Below, one piece after another: positions 35,825 to 46,165 of a DNA stretch of 64,000 nucleotides (position 1 is the stretch's first letter; each line of letters opens with the position of its first letter). The stretch comes from Yersinia aleksiciae. Lineage in GTDB: Bacteria; Pseudomonadota; Gammaproteobacteria; Enterobacterales; Enterobacteriaceae. The translations under genes and the position numbers were made by a program. The stretch is from contig NZ_CP011975.1 of assembly GCF_001047675.1 (NCBI RefSeq), forward strand, positions 124,001-188,000. The letters run 5' to 3'. The notes beneath the pieces are model-generated. The model did no database searches and was not told the DNA's origin. It was given only the letters and a program-made list of their open reading frames with translations.

Positions 35825-36547
35825 TTAAGAGTCGTTATTCAGGCGGGCGCGTAAGCGTTTTATCGCCTGGCTATGAAGCTGACTGACGCGGGATTCCCCG
35901 ACCTCAAGCACTGCCCCAATCTCTTTCAGGTTCAGCTCTTCCTGGTAATACAGCGTCAACACCATCTTTTCGCGTTCCGGCAGTGCCTCGATCGCTTCAA
36001 TAACGCGTTGCCGCAGATTTCCTTCTAACAAATGTTGCAATGGATTGGCATCTTCATGCCCTTCCAGCAAGGGTTCGACGCTTTCGCCATGCTCTTCCCG
36101 CCATTCATCATAGGAGAAAAGTTGGCTATTGTTGGTATCCAACAAGATCTGGCGATACTCCGCCAAATCAATATCAAGAATTTTCGCCACTTCCTGCTCA
36201 GTGGCAGGACGCCCAACACGTTGTTCCACCTGTTGCATGGCGCTGGCGACTTCACGGGCATTGCGTCGCACACTACGTGGCGCCCAATCGCGGCTGCGCA
36301 GTTCATCCAACATCGCGCCACGAATACGTTGCACCGCGTAAGTGGTAAACGCAGTTCCTTGCAAAGCGTCGTAACGCTCGACAGCATTCAGCAGACCAAT
36401 ACCCCCAGCCTGCAACAAATCGTCCAACTCCACACTGGCTGGCAGGCGAACCTGCAAACGCAATGCTTCATGGCGAACCAGAGGAACATAGCGTTGCCAG
36501 AGGGAATTTTTATCGATCACGCCTTCGGCGGTATACAAATCGCTCAC
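35825..36547 (-). CDS. fliA: RNA polymerase sigma-28 factor FliA
   Basis: Flagellar sigma factor that reads late class III promoters, restrained by FlgM. It has 240 residues (E. coli 239). Regions 2, 3 and 4 are readable: LDDLLQAGGIGLLNAVERYD (region 2), RGAMLDELRSRDWAPRSVRR (2.4/3.0), and EREKMVLTLYYQEELNLKEIGAVLEVGESRVSQLHSQA (region 4 HTH). First gene of a fliA-fliZ unit. Matching sigma-28 promoters precede fliC, fliD and flgK in this window. Confidence 0.96.
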   Translation of the reverse strand: MSDLYTAEGVIDKNSLWQRYVPLVRHEALRLQVRLPASVELDDLLQAGGIGLLNAVERYDALQGTAFTTYAVQRIRGAMLDELRSRDWAPRSVRRNAREVASAMQQVEQRVGRPATEQEVAKILDIDLAEYRQILLDTNNSQLFSYDEWREEHGESVEPLLEGHEDANPLQHLLEGNLRQRVIEAIEALPEREKMVLTLYYQEELNLKEIGAVLEVGESRVSQLHSQAIKRLRARLNNDS

Positions 36548-36688
36548 TAGACAGGCACCTAAGGGTAAGAGAGTCGTACCATTATCCTGTCAGGTCAGTC
36601 AGACAATCGGCGGAATAGGCCTATAAAAAGGCGGCTATTTGACTTATGCCGTTTCAATGACGGTTTATTAGCGATTAGTTACCGTCCC

Positions 36689-37894
36689 TTAAACCAGTAA
36701 TTGCAGTAATGACAAATCATCATTGACCTTCACTTTGTCAATTTCACCAATAAATTTCTTGGTGGCTTGTAGCGTATGCTGGCGAAATGCGTGATAAGAA
36801 TAAAAAATATCAATCACGATATCTTCAGTCAGTTCTCCACCCTGTTGTAAATGGGCGCTGATTAATGACTTGATAAAGAAGAAATCCACTACCAATAAAT
36901 AAAGGGCCTTAAGTAAGGGCACATCACTGTTAATGGCAAATTGATCATGGTGCAAGCGATAAAGGAAATAGTTACGCAGTATATGAGGTTGCTGTTGAAA
37001 GAATGGCAGAGCCTGATTATTCCATATGCTACCCAACTGCTGCATTTTTTCATTTACTTGGTCGTTATCAAAATCATTAACTAAATTTTTAATTAATTTA
37101 GATAGATAGATAAACAAAGTCTCTCGCCCACGAGTCCCAGGGAATTCGGTAATAAACTGCTGTAAACGAATTAATAACTGCCATTGCATATGTCCATTAT
37201 ATGGCAATCCAGCTAGATAACCGGCAACATCACCACTGTGTAATTTGCCAGTTAAATGTTCATAAACCGCTTCCATCTCGGCCAATTTGCTTTCGGTATC
37301 ACCGGTTAACTTTTGGCAATGAAGCAGGAAAGAAGCCACTGAATACAGGTTTTGCTCAATCTGCACCTGCTCAGGCATCAATAAATTGGCACAAAATAGA
37401 TTGATTAATCGCCCTTCCAGATTCGCTTCCGGCGCTTTGGCATAATCGGCTCGGATAACGCTAGAGGTACTCATATTTAATGCTGTCGGATTAAACAGTA
37501 CCTGACGCACCACCTCTGGACAGGATAAGGTTAGGCTTCTCTGAGTTTCCTGTTTATAGACTCGCTCAATTCGCGGGTAATCGGCACAAGTGCGGCTTAA
37601 CGCTTCCACCCCTAAGCGTTTATGAACGTTACATAAACTTTGCTCGTCTAGATAAGGGCAGTTATGATCTTCATTTAATTGGATTGTTGCCCATTTAGCA
37701 TGGTCTTTTTTATTGACCACAATATTGGTCACAGCAATCCGCTTTATTTCAGCATCCTGACTTTTGATATATTTATTGTAGGTTTTTTTATCCAGCGTAA
37801 TACTCCAGCGTTTACAGCAATGATCGCGACAAGCCGAACCCACACAACTAAAACGTTGCACATATTCTGGCTCTGTAATTTGCAATTGTTTCAT
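36689..37894 (-). CDS. fliB: Flagellin lysine-N-methylase FliB
   Basis: 401-residue enzyme that methylates lysines on flagellin in Salmonella, affecting adhesion-related surface properties. The N-terminal Cys-rich motif is present ([14 protein letters not shown], Cys17, 22, 26, 27), followed by [17 protein letters not shown] and CADYPR, giving a likely Fe-S cluster site, as seen in FliB radical-SAM-like homologues. The gene lies between fliA and fliC, the position it has in Salmonella; E. coli K-12 lacks it. It is apparently intact. Confidence 0.9.
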   Translation of the reverse strand: MKQLQITEPEYVQRFSCVGSACRDHCCKRWSITLDKKTYNKYIKSQDAEIKRIAVTNIVVNKKDHAKWATIQLNEDHNCPYLDEQSLCNVHKRLGVEALSRTCADYPRIERVYKQETQRSLTLSCPEVVRQVLFNPTALNMSTSSVIRADYAKAPEANLEGRLINLFCANLLMPEQVQIEQNLYSVASFLLHCQKLTGDTESKLAEMEAVYEHLTGKLHSGDVAGYLAGLPYNGHMQWQLLIRLQQFITEFPGTRGRETLFIYLSKLIKNLVNDFDNDQVNEKMQQLGSIWNNQALPFFQQQPHILRNYFLYRLHHDQFAINSDVPLLKALYLLVVDFFFIKSLISAHLQQGGELTEDIVIDIFYSYHAFRQHTLQATKKFIGEIDKVKVNDDLSLLQLLV

Positions 37895-37967
37895 CTAATA
37901 CCTCTACGCTGAAAAACTATTTATCGCCTGTTATTGTATGACCCACGTTGACCTGCTCGCTGCCATA

Positions 37968-37993
37968 AAATAAAAGGCGGCATTTCGCCGCCT
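37968..37993 (-). terminator. Terminator of fliC
   Basis: Perfect 7-bp stem AGGCGGC (37975-37981) with GCCGCCT (37987-37993), 5-base loop, then TTTTATTTTAT on the minus strand. Confidence 0.9.
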
Positions 37994-38013
37994 GAAAAGA
38001 TAAACCGAATTGA

Positions 38014-39114
38014 TTAACGCAACAGAGACAATACAGTTTGTGGAACTTGGTTAGCCTGAGCCAGTACAGAAGTACCTGCTTGTTGCAGAATCTGTGAACG
38101 GCTCATGTTTGACACTTCGGTCGCGTAATCTGCATCTTCGATACGGCTACGGGCAGAGGTCAGGTTAGTTACGGTGTTGTTCAGGTTGGTTACGGCAGAT
38201 TCAAAACGGTTTTGAACCGCACCCAATGAGCTACGTAACTGGTCAACGTTACTGATTGCTTTATCAATAGCTGCCAATGGGGAAGCGGTAGCTGCGCCCG
38301 TTGGGGTATATTGTTTAGCCGAGCCATCAGCAACGGTAGTGGCAGTAATTGTAGTATCTTTTAATGTGGCGGTGCCATCAGTAGCAACTTCAGCTTGGAA
38401 CTGTTGGCCGGAAGAAGTACGGATAACATAGTCAGCATATGTCCCGGTTGTTTTATCAAAAGTACCAACACCATGAACGGTCGCATTATCACCAACAACG
38501 CCCGCATCTGCTGCTTTGATAGTGACTGGTGTAGTCGTAGTGACGCCAGCGGCATCTTTGGTTTGTGAAGTTAACGCATTACCAATACCTGTAACAGTAA
38601 AGTCTTTTAGACCTAAGGTGCCGGAATCGATTTTCTGCAAGTTGATGTCGATAGTTTCGCCATCATTCGCACCCACTTGAATCTTCATCGTGGTGTTTTC
38701 TGCCAATACTTTGGTACCGTTAAACTGAGTCTGGTTGGAGACACGGTCGATTTCAGACAAACGCAGGTTGATTTCATCCTGAATCGAGTTTAAGTCGGTA
38801 GCTGAGTTGCTGCCAGTTTGCGCTTGAACAGTCAGTTCACGGACACGTTGCAAGTTGTTGTTGATTTCGTTCAGAGAACCTTCAGTGGTCTGAGCGATGG
38901 AGATACCGTCGTTTGCGTTACGTGCAGCTTGAGTCAAGCCTTTGATGTTAGAAGTAAAGCGGTTAGCAATCGCTTGACCGGCAGCATCGTCTTTCGCGCT
39001 GTTGATACGCAGACCAGAAGACAAACGCTCAATGGCGGTGCCTAAAGAAGACTGGGATTTGTTCAGGTTGTTCTGAGTCAGCAGAGACAAGCTGTTAGTG
39101 TTAATTACCGCCAT
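38014..39114 (-). CDS. fliC: Flagellin FliC
   Basis: Filament subunit of 366 residues. The conserved N-terminal D0/D1 ([38 protein letters not shown]) and C-terminal D1/D0 ([19 protein letters not shown], then ending [11 protein letters not shown]) are intact. The middle region is short (about residues 180-280), so the outer filament domain is small, unlike the 498-residue E. coli protein. Expressed from the sigma-28 promoter at 39187-39213, chaperoned by FliS, and a probable FliB substrate. Only one flagellin gene is present in this block. Confidence 0.97.
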   Translation of the reverse strand: MAVINTNSLSLLTQNNLNKSQSSLGTAIERLSSGLRINSAKDDAAGQAIANRFTSNIKGLTQAARNANDGISIAQTTEGSLNEINNNLQRVRELTVQAQTGSNSATDLNSIQDEINLRLSEIDRVSNQTQFNGTKVLAENTTMKIQVGANDGETIDINLQKIDSGTLGLKDFTVTGIGNALTSQTKDAAGVTTTTPVTIKAADAGVVGDNATVHGVGTFDKTTGTYADYVIRTSSGQQFQAEVATDGTATLKDTTITATTVADGSAKQYTPTGAATASPLAAIDKAISNVDQLRSSLGAVQNRFESAVTNLNNTVTNLTSARSRIEDADYATEVSNMSRSQILQQAGTSVLAQANQVPQTVLSLLR

Positions 39115-39186
39115 AGTGTTATTCCTTAAATGCTGTTGGGTTATGGTTTGGGCTTACTGCCCACGGCTTCATCACCGTCACAACTT

Positions 39187-39213
39187 GTATCGGCGCTCTT
39201 TAAGGAACCTTTA
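39187..39213 (-). promoter_or_regulatory. Sigma-28 promoter of fliC
   Basis: On the minus strand TAAAGGTT, eleven bases, GCCGATAC; the -35 matches 6/8 and the -10 matches 7/8. It lies about 73 bases upstream of the fliC start. Confidence 0.85.
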
Positions 39214-39349
39214 GCCATTCCGTGAAATAATTTCGAAATCCGCTGAAAATTATTGTTTATCTCTTCTTTAATTGTTGCTCTATTCTATAGGGTAAATAGC
39301 CCCCTGTTATCCCCCTTTATTCCAGCCATTATAAATTCTATTTTATGTG

Positions 39350-39376
39350 TAAACTTTTCCTCCTCTTGGCCGATAA
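39350..39376 (+). promoter_or_regulatory. Sigma-28 promoter of fliDST
   Basis: TAAACTTT (39350-39357), eleven bases, GCCGATAA (39369-39376): -35 7/8, -10 8/8. It ends 34 bases before the fliD start. Confidence 0.92.
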
Positions 39377-39410
39377 CCCGGTAACGACACTTGAATATTA
39401 AGGATTAGAC

Positions 39411-40811
39411 ATGGCAAGTATCAGTTCGCTGGGTGTAGGTTCAAATCTGGAGTTAGGCACCTTGCTGGATAAGTTAAGCGCCGGAGAACAGACCCGTTTA
39501 ACCCCGCTCACCAACCAGCAAACCAGTTATAAAGGTAAACTCACCGCCTATGGTGTATTACAGAGTGCACTGGCAAAGTTGGAAACAGCATCTGCAGCAT
39601 TACAAAAAGCGGATACGCTTAGCTCAACCACAGTAAGCAGCTCTAACACTGCGTTTAGCGCCACAACCGATAGCAAAGCAACGGCAGGCAATTACACGAT
39701 TGAAGTCACCAACATTGCTAAGGCGCAGTCGTTATTATCTGCAGATGTTCCTAATGCGACAGATAAATTAGGAAATGACAATGGTACTCGTACCATCACT
39801 ATTTCCCAACCAGGACAAGAAAAACCGCTGGAAGTGACATTGAATAGCCAGCAGACATCCCTGACAGATATTCGCGATGCCATTAATAAAAAAGAAGGCA
39901 GTGTTAGCGCCAGTATTATGAAAGCGGATGATAATACCTATTATCTCGCATTAACCGCGAAAGATACCGGCACCAAGTCAGAAATGACGGTCAGTGTCAC
40001 CGGTGATGACAAGTTAAATGATTTCCTGAATTACACACCAAGCAGCACCGGTGGTAGCGGCGCGATGACGCAGAAAGTCAAAGCTGAAGATGCCACATTA
40101 AGCGTCAATGGTGTTGCCATTACTCGTCAAAGCAATACGATTACTGATGCACCACAGGGTGTCACCATTAATTTAAAAGCTGTCACTAAAGCTAATGAGC
40201 CAGAACAACTGGTCATTGCTCGAGATAGTTCAGCAACCAAAGCAGCCATACAAAATTTTGTCGATGCCTATAACTCATTGCAAACAACATTCGGCTCTTT
40301 AACTAAATATACTGCGGTTGAGTCAGGTACCGACCAGTCCACCAGCAATGGTGCTCTAGTTGGGGACGGTACTTTACGTAATATTCAAACACAGCTAAAA
40401 AGCCAGTTAGCCTCGTCGCAAACAGGTGATTTAAAAACATTGGCCAGCATGGGTATTACGCAGGATATTGACGGTAAGTTAGTCATTGATTCCACCAAGT
40501 TGGATGCGGCGTTAAAAGATAAACCCAATAGTGTTACAGCCTTTTTTGTTGGTGATGGAAAAACGACGGGGTTCGCTACTCAGACAGATAAGTTACTTAA
40601 TACTGCACTGGATACCACTAACGGCAGTTTGAAAACAGCAACTGATGGCATTAATAAATCATTAAAAAATCTAGATAAACAAGTCACCTCTACCACAAAT
40701 AGTATTAATGCCACTATTGAACGATATAAAACACAATTTACCCAGTTGGATAAATTGGTGAGTTCATTGACCAATACCGGTAATTTCTTAACTCAGCAAT
40801 TTTCTTCATAA
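39411..40811 (+). CDS. fliD: Flagellar cap protein FliD (HAP2)
   Basis: Filament cap of 466 residues that forms a pentamer and guides flagellin folding at the tip. The N-terminus MASISSLGVGSNLELGTLLDKLSAGE is the FliD_N domain. The C-terminus has long helices with the motif TDKLLNTALDTTNGSLKTATDGINKS and ends in TGNFLTQQF. First gene of fliDST with a very good sigma-28 promoter. Secreted by the flagellar export apparatus with FliT as chaperone. Confidence 0.96.
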   Translation: MASISSLGVGSNLELGTLLDKLSAGEQTRLTPLTNQQTSYKGKLTAYGVLQSALAKLETASAALQKADTLSSTTVSSSNTAFSATTDSKATAGNYTIEVTNIAKAQSLLSADVPNATDKLGNDNGTRTITISQPGQEKPLEVTLNSQQTSLTDIRDAINKKEGSVSASIMKADDNTYYLALTAKDTGTKSEMTVSVTGDDKLNDFLNYTPSSTGGSGAMTQKVKAEDATLSVNGVAITRQSNTITDAPQGVTINLKAVTKANEPEQLVIARDSSATKAAIQNFVDAYNSLQTTFGSLTKYTAVESGTDQSTSNGALVGDGTLRNIQTQLKSQLASSQTGDLKTLASMGITQDIDGKLVIDSTKLDAALKDKPNSVTAFFVGDGKTTGFATQTDKLLNTALDTTNGSLKTATDGINKSLKNLDKQVTSTTNSINATIERYKTQFTQLDKLVSSLTNTGNFLTQQFSS

Positions 40812-40821
40812 GGGATAGGAC

Positions 40822-41220
40822 ATGTACAACCGATCAGGGAGCCAGGCTTACGCTAAAGTAGGCTTGGAAAGTGGTGTAATGAGTGCGAGTCCACACCAAT
40901 TGATCGTGATGTTGTTCGACGGGGCGCAAAGCGCCCTGGTTCGAGCTCGCATCCTGATGAGTCAAGGCGATATTCCAGGCAAAGGCACCGCACTATCTAA
41001 AGCGATTGATATTATCAATAACGGCCTGAATGCGGGGCTGGATTTGGAGAATGGTGGCGAAATGGCTGAGAATTTATCTGCCTTGTACAATTATATGTCT
41101 CGGCGCTTACTGCATGCCAATTTGCATAATGACGAACAGGCAATTAATGAAGTCGCTGCTTTGCTCGAAAATATTGCGGATGCCTGGCGGCAGATTGGCC
41201 CCAATTATCAACCCAACTAG
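40822..41220 (+). CDS. fliS: Flagellin export chaperone FliS
   Basis: 132-residue four-helix protein that binds the flagellin C-terminus and prevents early polymerisation. The N-terminus [39 protein letters not shown] matches FliS closely. It follows fliD by 10 bases and is cotranscribed with fliT. Confidence 0.95.
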   Translation: MYNRSGSQAYAKVGLESGVMSASPHQLIVMLFDGAQSALVRARILMSQGDIPGKGTALSKAIDIINNGLNAGLDLENGGEMAENLSALYNYMSRRLLHANLHNDEQAINEVAALLENIADAWRQIGPNYQPN

Positions 41221-41231
41221 GACCCCATTTA

Positions 41232-41594
41232 ATGGAACGTCACCAGCATCTTTTGTCCGAATATCAGCAAATCCTGACCCTTAGTGAGCAAATGTTAATG
41301 CTGGCGACTGAGGGCAATTGGGATGCGCTGGTTGATCTAGAAATGACTTATCTCAAAGCGATTGAAAGCACTGCTAATATCACCATATCTTCATGCTCAT
41401 CTCTGGCACTACAAGAGTTATTGCGGAATAAATTAAGCGCTATTTTGGCTAATGAAGTAGAAATTAAGCGTTTATTACAACAGCGCCTTGATGCATTAAG
41501 TGCGTTGGTTGGGCAATCCACCCGACAACAAGTGGTTAATAATACTTATGGTCAGTTTCCTGATCACGCATTGCTGTTAGGGGAAACACAGTAA
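41232..41594 (+). CDS. fliT: FliD chaperone and FlhDC inhibitor FliT
   Basis: 120-residue helical protein, N-terminus [37 protein letters not shown] with the conserved WDALV motif of FliT. It chaperones FliD and, in Salmonella, represses FlhDC-dependent genes. It lies 11 bases after fliS and ends the fliDST unit. Confidence 0.92.
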   Translation: MERHQHLLSEYQQILTLSEQMLMLATEGNWDALVDLEMTYLKAIESTANITISSCSSLALQELLRNKLSAILANEVEIKRLLQQRLDALSALVGQSTRQQVVNNTYGQFPDHALLLGETQ

Positions 41595-41867
41595 TCGGTA
41601 GGTCACAGAATCTTAATATATCGATTCGTTGTGAAGCATCGCATGCAATTGCAATTATTAACATGGCAATCAATTTTCATTGTCATTATTTTTAACATGA
41701 GATTATATTGACAGTAACAATCACGCATGTCGAACTGGCTATTATTACAACTCCTAAACTTTTCGCTAAAATAGTCAGTTACTGTAAATTTTCTATTAAA
41801 ATGAGTTGCTAGTCTGCCATTCAAAGCGTAAAGATATTCTCAGGCCAAAATTGTGAAATGAATATCG
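41595..41867. other. AT-rich spacer before the AraC-type gene
   Basis: 273 bases with no supported ORF or clear promoter. Composition is more AT-rich than the flanking flagellar genes. Confidence 0.4.
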
Positions 41868-42758
41868 ATGGAACGTACGATTAAATTTTGCCCTGGTGTG
41901 GGTAGCTCAGCACATGTTATTCAACACACAGAGCTACTACTCACGTCAGTCTATATTGAGAATCCATTGCTCATTATGGTTAACCGTGGGCATAAGATCA
42001 TTCGCTGGGATAATCAAGAGTGCGTTGTTCAAGCAGGTGAAATAGTTGCCGTGAGTAGCGGGCAAACAGTTGATGTAATTAATGGCTTATCTGATGACGG
42101 TCTTTTTTTTAGCCACCAACTTCGCTGTGATCCCCGCTTGATAGCGACCTTTGCCAATCATCCCGCGTCAGCCGGGCTTGATTTTATTCCTGGAGTTATG
42201 CCCGTACGTAATTTAGCACCTGAGTTTATTAATACATTCGGCAATACATTTAAAGCTATTTCAGATATCGGTGATATACCCCCCGCCATCGTCAGACATC
42301 GGATGCTTGAATTACTGCTTTGGCTAGCTCAACGTGGCGTTAAATTTATTCTTCGTGACGGCAATACGCTCAGTGAAAAAGTACGTCGCTGTTTGGCTAT
42401 TGATCCACACAAAATCTGGTCTGCATCCGAAGTAGCAGACCATATGGCGATGAGTGAAGTGGTACTGCGGCGCAAACTTGCAGCAGAAAATATACTATTA
42501 CGCGATTTGATGATCGATGTTCGTATGACCAGTGCACTGCGTTTGTTGCAAGGTACTGATTGGCCAATTTCTTTGATTGCCAGCCAAGTGGGTTATGAGA
42601 GTGCATCACGATTTGCTGAGCGTTTTCGCAAACGTTTTGGCTTTGCACCCACCGCCATACGTGGACATCATCGTTTACAGGCAACAGAGAATGACTCATC
42701 AGCCGATGATTATCATAATTATTTAAGTCTACACACGCCTGATTTAGGACAGGTGTGA
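41868..42758 (+). CDS. AraC-family transcriptional regulator
   Basis: 296 residues. The C-terminal double HTH (about residues 175-270) is clear: WSASEVADHMAMSEVVLRRKLAAENI, then MTSALRLLQGTDWPISLIASQVGYESASRFAERFRKRFGFAP, the AraC signature. The N-terminal half is a cupin-like sensory part without a recognisable ligand site. It resembles the GadX/PerA-type virulence and stress regulators. It lies between fliT and the HD-GYP gene, same strand, and may control either. Its weak ribosome site suggests low expression. Confidence 0.85.
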   Translation: MERTIKFCPGVGSSAHVIQHTELLLTSVYIENPLLIMVNRGHKIIRWDNQECVVQAGEIVAVSSGQTVDVINGLSDDGLFFSHQLRCDPRLIATFANHPASAGLDFIPGVMPVRNLAPEFINTFGNTFKAISDIGDIPPAIVRHRMLELLLWLAQRGVKFILRDGNTLSEKVRRCLAIDPHKIWSASEVADHMAMSEVVLRRKLAAENILLRDLMIDVRMTSALRLLQGTDWPISLIASQVGYESASRFAERFRKRFGFAPTAIRGHHRLQATENDSSADDYHNYLSLHTPDLGQV

Positions 42759-43079
42759 GCTAATCAGATTATACTTTTCTCATTTCCCACAGGATTTATT
42801 CAGCCGATGAGAAATACTGCCGCATCTCATTGAGTTAACACGCCAGACTCCTTTTTACAGTCAACATTCAGGGCTGCTAAATACTGCTTTTAGATATTCC
42901 ACACGTTAAATCATTCTTTTTCAGAGTGCGATTAGTTTTTTCATCCAACAATCTTCGCTCAATATTAAACAAAGTCTTTTTAATCATACAATTACTCATA
43001 ACCAACTGAATACTAGGGATGTATGTTTATAATTTCAGCACATCCTATGATTATAAAAGATTGAATAATAAACTTCGGG
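42759..43079. other. Spacer between the AraC-type and HD-GYP genes
   Basis: 321 bases without a supported gene. A GCCGATGA at 42806-42813 resembles a sigma-28 -10 but has no matching -35. A short frame at 43019-43204 overlaps the next gene out of frame and is dismissed. Confidence 0.4.
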
Positions 43080-46049
43080 ATGGCTATGATGCTAAGCAAC
43101 CTGTTCGGACTAAAAAGCCGTTATCCTTTGCACATCCAGATAGCGGCCCTATTTACTCTACTGATTGTCTCAATTGGGATTGTCATTATTGCTTTTGGTC
43201 ATAGCCAATTGACTAAATTGACCGAGATCAGCACCAACCGTCAGTATCAAAAAACCGGGGAAGCTATTGCCGCTGAATTGGATGCGGTAACCCGCCCGAT
43301 GATGATGTCAGTTAATCTTCTCGCCAGTATGCAAATAACCGAACTATCGACACTTGAACAAAGAATGGCTTTTGTCGGTAAGTTTATTGAAGTTCTGCAA
43401 CAAAATGACTACGCCAGTGCCATCTATAGTGCTTATCCCAACGGCGATTTTTTTATGCTTCGGCGCCTGACGGAAGCTAATCGTGTACTCTTCCACGCTC
43501 CTGAGGAAGCCGAATGGATGATTCAAAGTAATCGTTTTCTTGATAGTTTGCCGGAAAAACGTTTTATTTATCTGAATAAACAGCAGAAGGTTATTGCGGT
43601 GATGCCGCGAGATAATGATAACTATGATCCTCGGCGGAGAGATTGGTTTATTTTAGCTGCCGCAAGCCCCACGTTGATTACCTCCCCCATCTATATTTTC
43701 AAAGGCACGGGTGAAGTGGGTTTTACCTATAGTCGTCAAGCCGAAAATAAACAGGCAATCATCGGGTTAGATGTGTCTCTGGCTTCGTTATCACAGTTCT
43801 TAATAAGACAAAGTCTACCACCAGATAGCCAAGCCATTATTATAAACTCTCGCGGTGAAGTTATCGCTAGCCTGCCAAAAACCAAAGAGACTGCGGTCGT
43901 ATCCGCCAGCGAGGACAAACAAGTTCCTGTATTGCAAGCATTACTCAACACTCGAAAAAATAACCTTACCCGTGATAATACTCAAGCGAATGACAATAGC
44001 CACAGCATCATGTTTGAAGCGAAAAATGAGTCTTGGTTCGGCTCTGTTGTCGATATTAATACCAATGGCAATGACTATCAGTTGGTTATTGCCACGCCAG
44101 CGAGCTATTTGACTGCTGATGCGAACTCCATTCGTAATCATTCAACTTTTATCGCATTTATTCTGTTGATGCTCGGTTTACCGATTGTTTGGTATTTCTC
44201 AAGAAAGATATCCAAACCGCTAATTCGGCTGCGTCAAGATGCCGACTCCATCAGTAATTTATATTTTGATGAGCGCGAATTAGAGCATTCTGTTATTGAA
44301 GAAGTGGATGAGTTACATAAATCCATGTCAAAAATGAAGTCAACGCTGAAACAATTTATTTCGATGGGGAATATGCTGACAACAGAGAGCAATTTCTATC
44401 GTCAGATGCAGGGCTTATTAAGTGAAACCACAGAAATTGCCGCCATGACGGGCGGAATTATTTTTCTCACAGATAAAGATACCGGGACTTTTACGCCGAC
44501 AGCATTCCGCTGGAATGGCGAAAATATCCCGGTTGCCGACATGTCCTCATTACAGATAGAAAAAGATAACTTCACCAGCTTTCAACCCGTACTTGAGGGG
44601 AAGACTATTGTTGGGACGCTGAACAAAGAGAATATATTTAATCAGCTACAGGATTTCCTGCAACCCTACTTACCCTTACGTTTTATTGCTGTGCCAATGA
44701 AGACACATGATGACCAATTATTAGGTTTCTTACTGCTCTTTAATCCCTATGTCTTAAATGCCGAACGTGAGCGCTCAAAAATCCAATTGGTCAATGCGCT
44801 GGTGGGTAGCTTATCAGTGTCAGTTGAGACACAGCGTCTATTGCAAGAACAGAAAAACCTGCTCAATGCCTTTATTGAACTGATTGCGGGTGCAATAGAT
44901 GCCAAAAGTGCTTATACCGGCGGGCATTGCCAGCGTGTACCGGAAATAACCAAAATGCTAGCCCGGGCTGCGGTAAATGTTAAAGAAGGGCCTTTTGCCC
45001 ACTTTAATTTATCCGAGAACGAGTGGGAAGAACTGCACACTGCCTGCTGGTTACATGACTGTGGCAAGATAACCACCCCTGAATTTGTCGTCGATAAGTC
45101 GACAAAACTGGAGTTAATTTACGATCGTATTCACGAAATACGTATGCGTTTTGAAGTATTAAAACGTGAAAAAGAGATTGCCTTCTTACGTCGTCATGCC
45201 ACTGTCACCGCCAGCGAAGCCGATCAGCAAACATTGGCTGACGAACTCCACCAGTTGGATGAAGATTTTTACTTTATTGCGCACTGTAATATCGGCGGCG
45301 AATTTATGTCTGATGAAGCCATTGCGCGGATCCAACACATTGCAGGTTACCATTGGACGCGGACATTGGATGATAACGCCGGTATCGCCCATGAAGAACG
45401 CGTGCGCAAGACCAGGCAGTCTGCGCCTTCATTGCCGGTACAAGAGCCTCTGCTGGCAGATAAAGAAGAGCATATTATTTATCGCGATAATAAAAGTAAG
45501 CGCCCAGAATATTATGATTTCAAAATGCAAGAGCCAACCTTTCTCTATAACCGTGGTGAGATTTATAACCTCAGTATTCGCCGTGGAACACTGACAGAGG
45601 AGGACCGTTACAAAATAAATGAGCACATTATGCAGACCATTGTGATGCTCAAAAAATTACCTTTCCCGCGCACCATGGCGAATGTCCCGGTGATTGCAGG
45701 CGGGCATCATGAACGGATGGATGGTAAAGGCTACCCTTACCAACTGACCTATAAACAGATGAGTATTCCTGTGCGGATGATGGCAATTGCCGACGTATTT
45801 GAAGCCCTAACCGCAGCTGACCGTCCTTATAAACCAGGGAAATTGTTATCTGAAGCGCTGAATATCATGGTTAACATGGTGAATGAAAATCATCTGGATC
45901 GAGAGCTGTTTATTCTGTTCCTGCAATCCGGTATCTGGCATGAATATGCCGTTGCTCATCTGCAAGCGGATAAAGTCGATGCCATTGATATCTCAGCATT
46001 ACTGCAAAAAGTGGGGCACCAAAATATTTCACTGGCAGAGACGGCTTAG
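43080..46049 (+). CDS. Membrane sensor HD-GYP phosphohydrolase
   Basis: 989 residues. TM1 at about 15-38, a dCache-like periplasmic sensor (about 40-350), TM2 at about 355-375, a HAMP segment, a GAF-like domain (about 430-590), and a C-terminal HD-GYP domain. Motifs seen: GGHCQRVPE (His616), HDCGK (659-663), and HHERMDGKGYP (876-886), the c-di-GMP phosphodiesterase signature. The gap between HD and HHE is about 217 residues against roughly 65 in standard HD-GYP proteins, so some 150 residues are inserted. Likely role: lowering c-di-GMP in response to an external signal, favouring motility. Start ATG 43080 or 43086. Confidence 0.87.
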   Translation: MAMMLSNLFGLKSRYPLHIQIAALFTLLIVSIGIVIIAFGHSQLTKLTEISTNRQYQKTGEAIAAELDAVTRPMMMSVNLLASMQITELSTLEQRMAFVGKFIEVLQQNDYASAIYSAYPNGDFFMLRRLTEANRVLFHAPEEAEWMIQSNRFLDSLPEKRFIYLNKQQKVIAVMPRDNDNYDPRRRDWFILAAASPTLITSPIYIFKGTGEVGFTYSRQAENKQAIIGLDVSLASLSQFLIRQSLPPDSQAIIINSRGEVIASLPKTKETAVVSASEDKQVPVLQALLNTRKNNLTRDNTQANDNSHSIMFEAKNESWFGSVVDINTNGNDYQLVIATPASYLTADANSIRNHSTFIAFILLMLGLPIVWYFSRKISKPLIRLRQDADSISNLYFDERELEHSVIEEVDELHKSMSKMKSTLKQFISMGNMLTTESNFYRQMQGLLSETTEIAAMTGGIIFLTDKDTGTFTPTAFRWNGENIPVADMSSLQIEKDNFTSFQPVLEGKTIVGTLNKENIFNQLQDFLQPYLPLRFIAVPMKTHDDQLLGFLLLFNPYVLNAERERSKIQLVNALVGSLSVSVETQRLLQEQKNLLNAFIELIAGAIDAKSAYTGGHCQRVPEITKMLARAAVNVKEGPFAHFNLSENEWEELHTACWLHDCGKITTPEFVVDKSTKLELIYDRIHEIRMRFEVLKREKEIAFLRRHATVTASEADQQTLADELHQLDEDFYFIAHCNIGGEFMSDEAIARIQHIAGYHWTRTLDDNAGIAHEERVRKTRQSAPSLPVQEPLLADKEEHIIYRDNKSKRPEYYDFKMQEPTFLYNRGEIYNLSIRRGTLTEEDRYKINEHIMQTIVMLKKLPFPRTMANVPVIAGGHHERMDGKGYPYQLTYKQMSIPVRMMAIADVFEALTAADRPYKPGKLLSEALNIMVNMVNENHLDRELFILFLQSGIWHEYAVAHLQADKVDAIDISALLQKVGHQNISLAETA

Positions 46050-46165
46050 AAAGCAAGAAAGAGAGAGTCATCCCGCTAAAGTGACGCTATGCTAAATAGC
46101 GCCCAAATGCGTGTTAGGATTTTATTTAGCCTTGCCTTTTCTTAGGCGCTGACTGGAGTAAATAC

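Noticed and set aside
36591-36620. Possible sigma-28 promoter for fliA (GCCGATTG on the minus strand)
   Set aside because: The -10 is partly right but the -35 at the correct spacing matches only 2 of 8 bases.
37921-37947. Possible sigma-28 promoter for fliB (GGCGATAA on the minus strand)
   Set aside because: The -10 matches 7 of 8 but the sequence eleven bases upstream does not resemble the -35.
43019-43204. 61-codon ORF overlapping the HD-GYP start
   Set aside because: Out of frame with the real gene, without a good ribosome site or hydrophobic or domain pattern. A shadow ORF.
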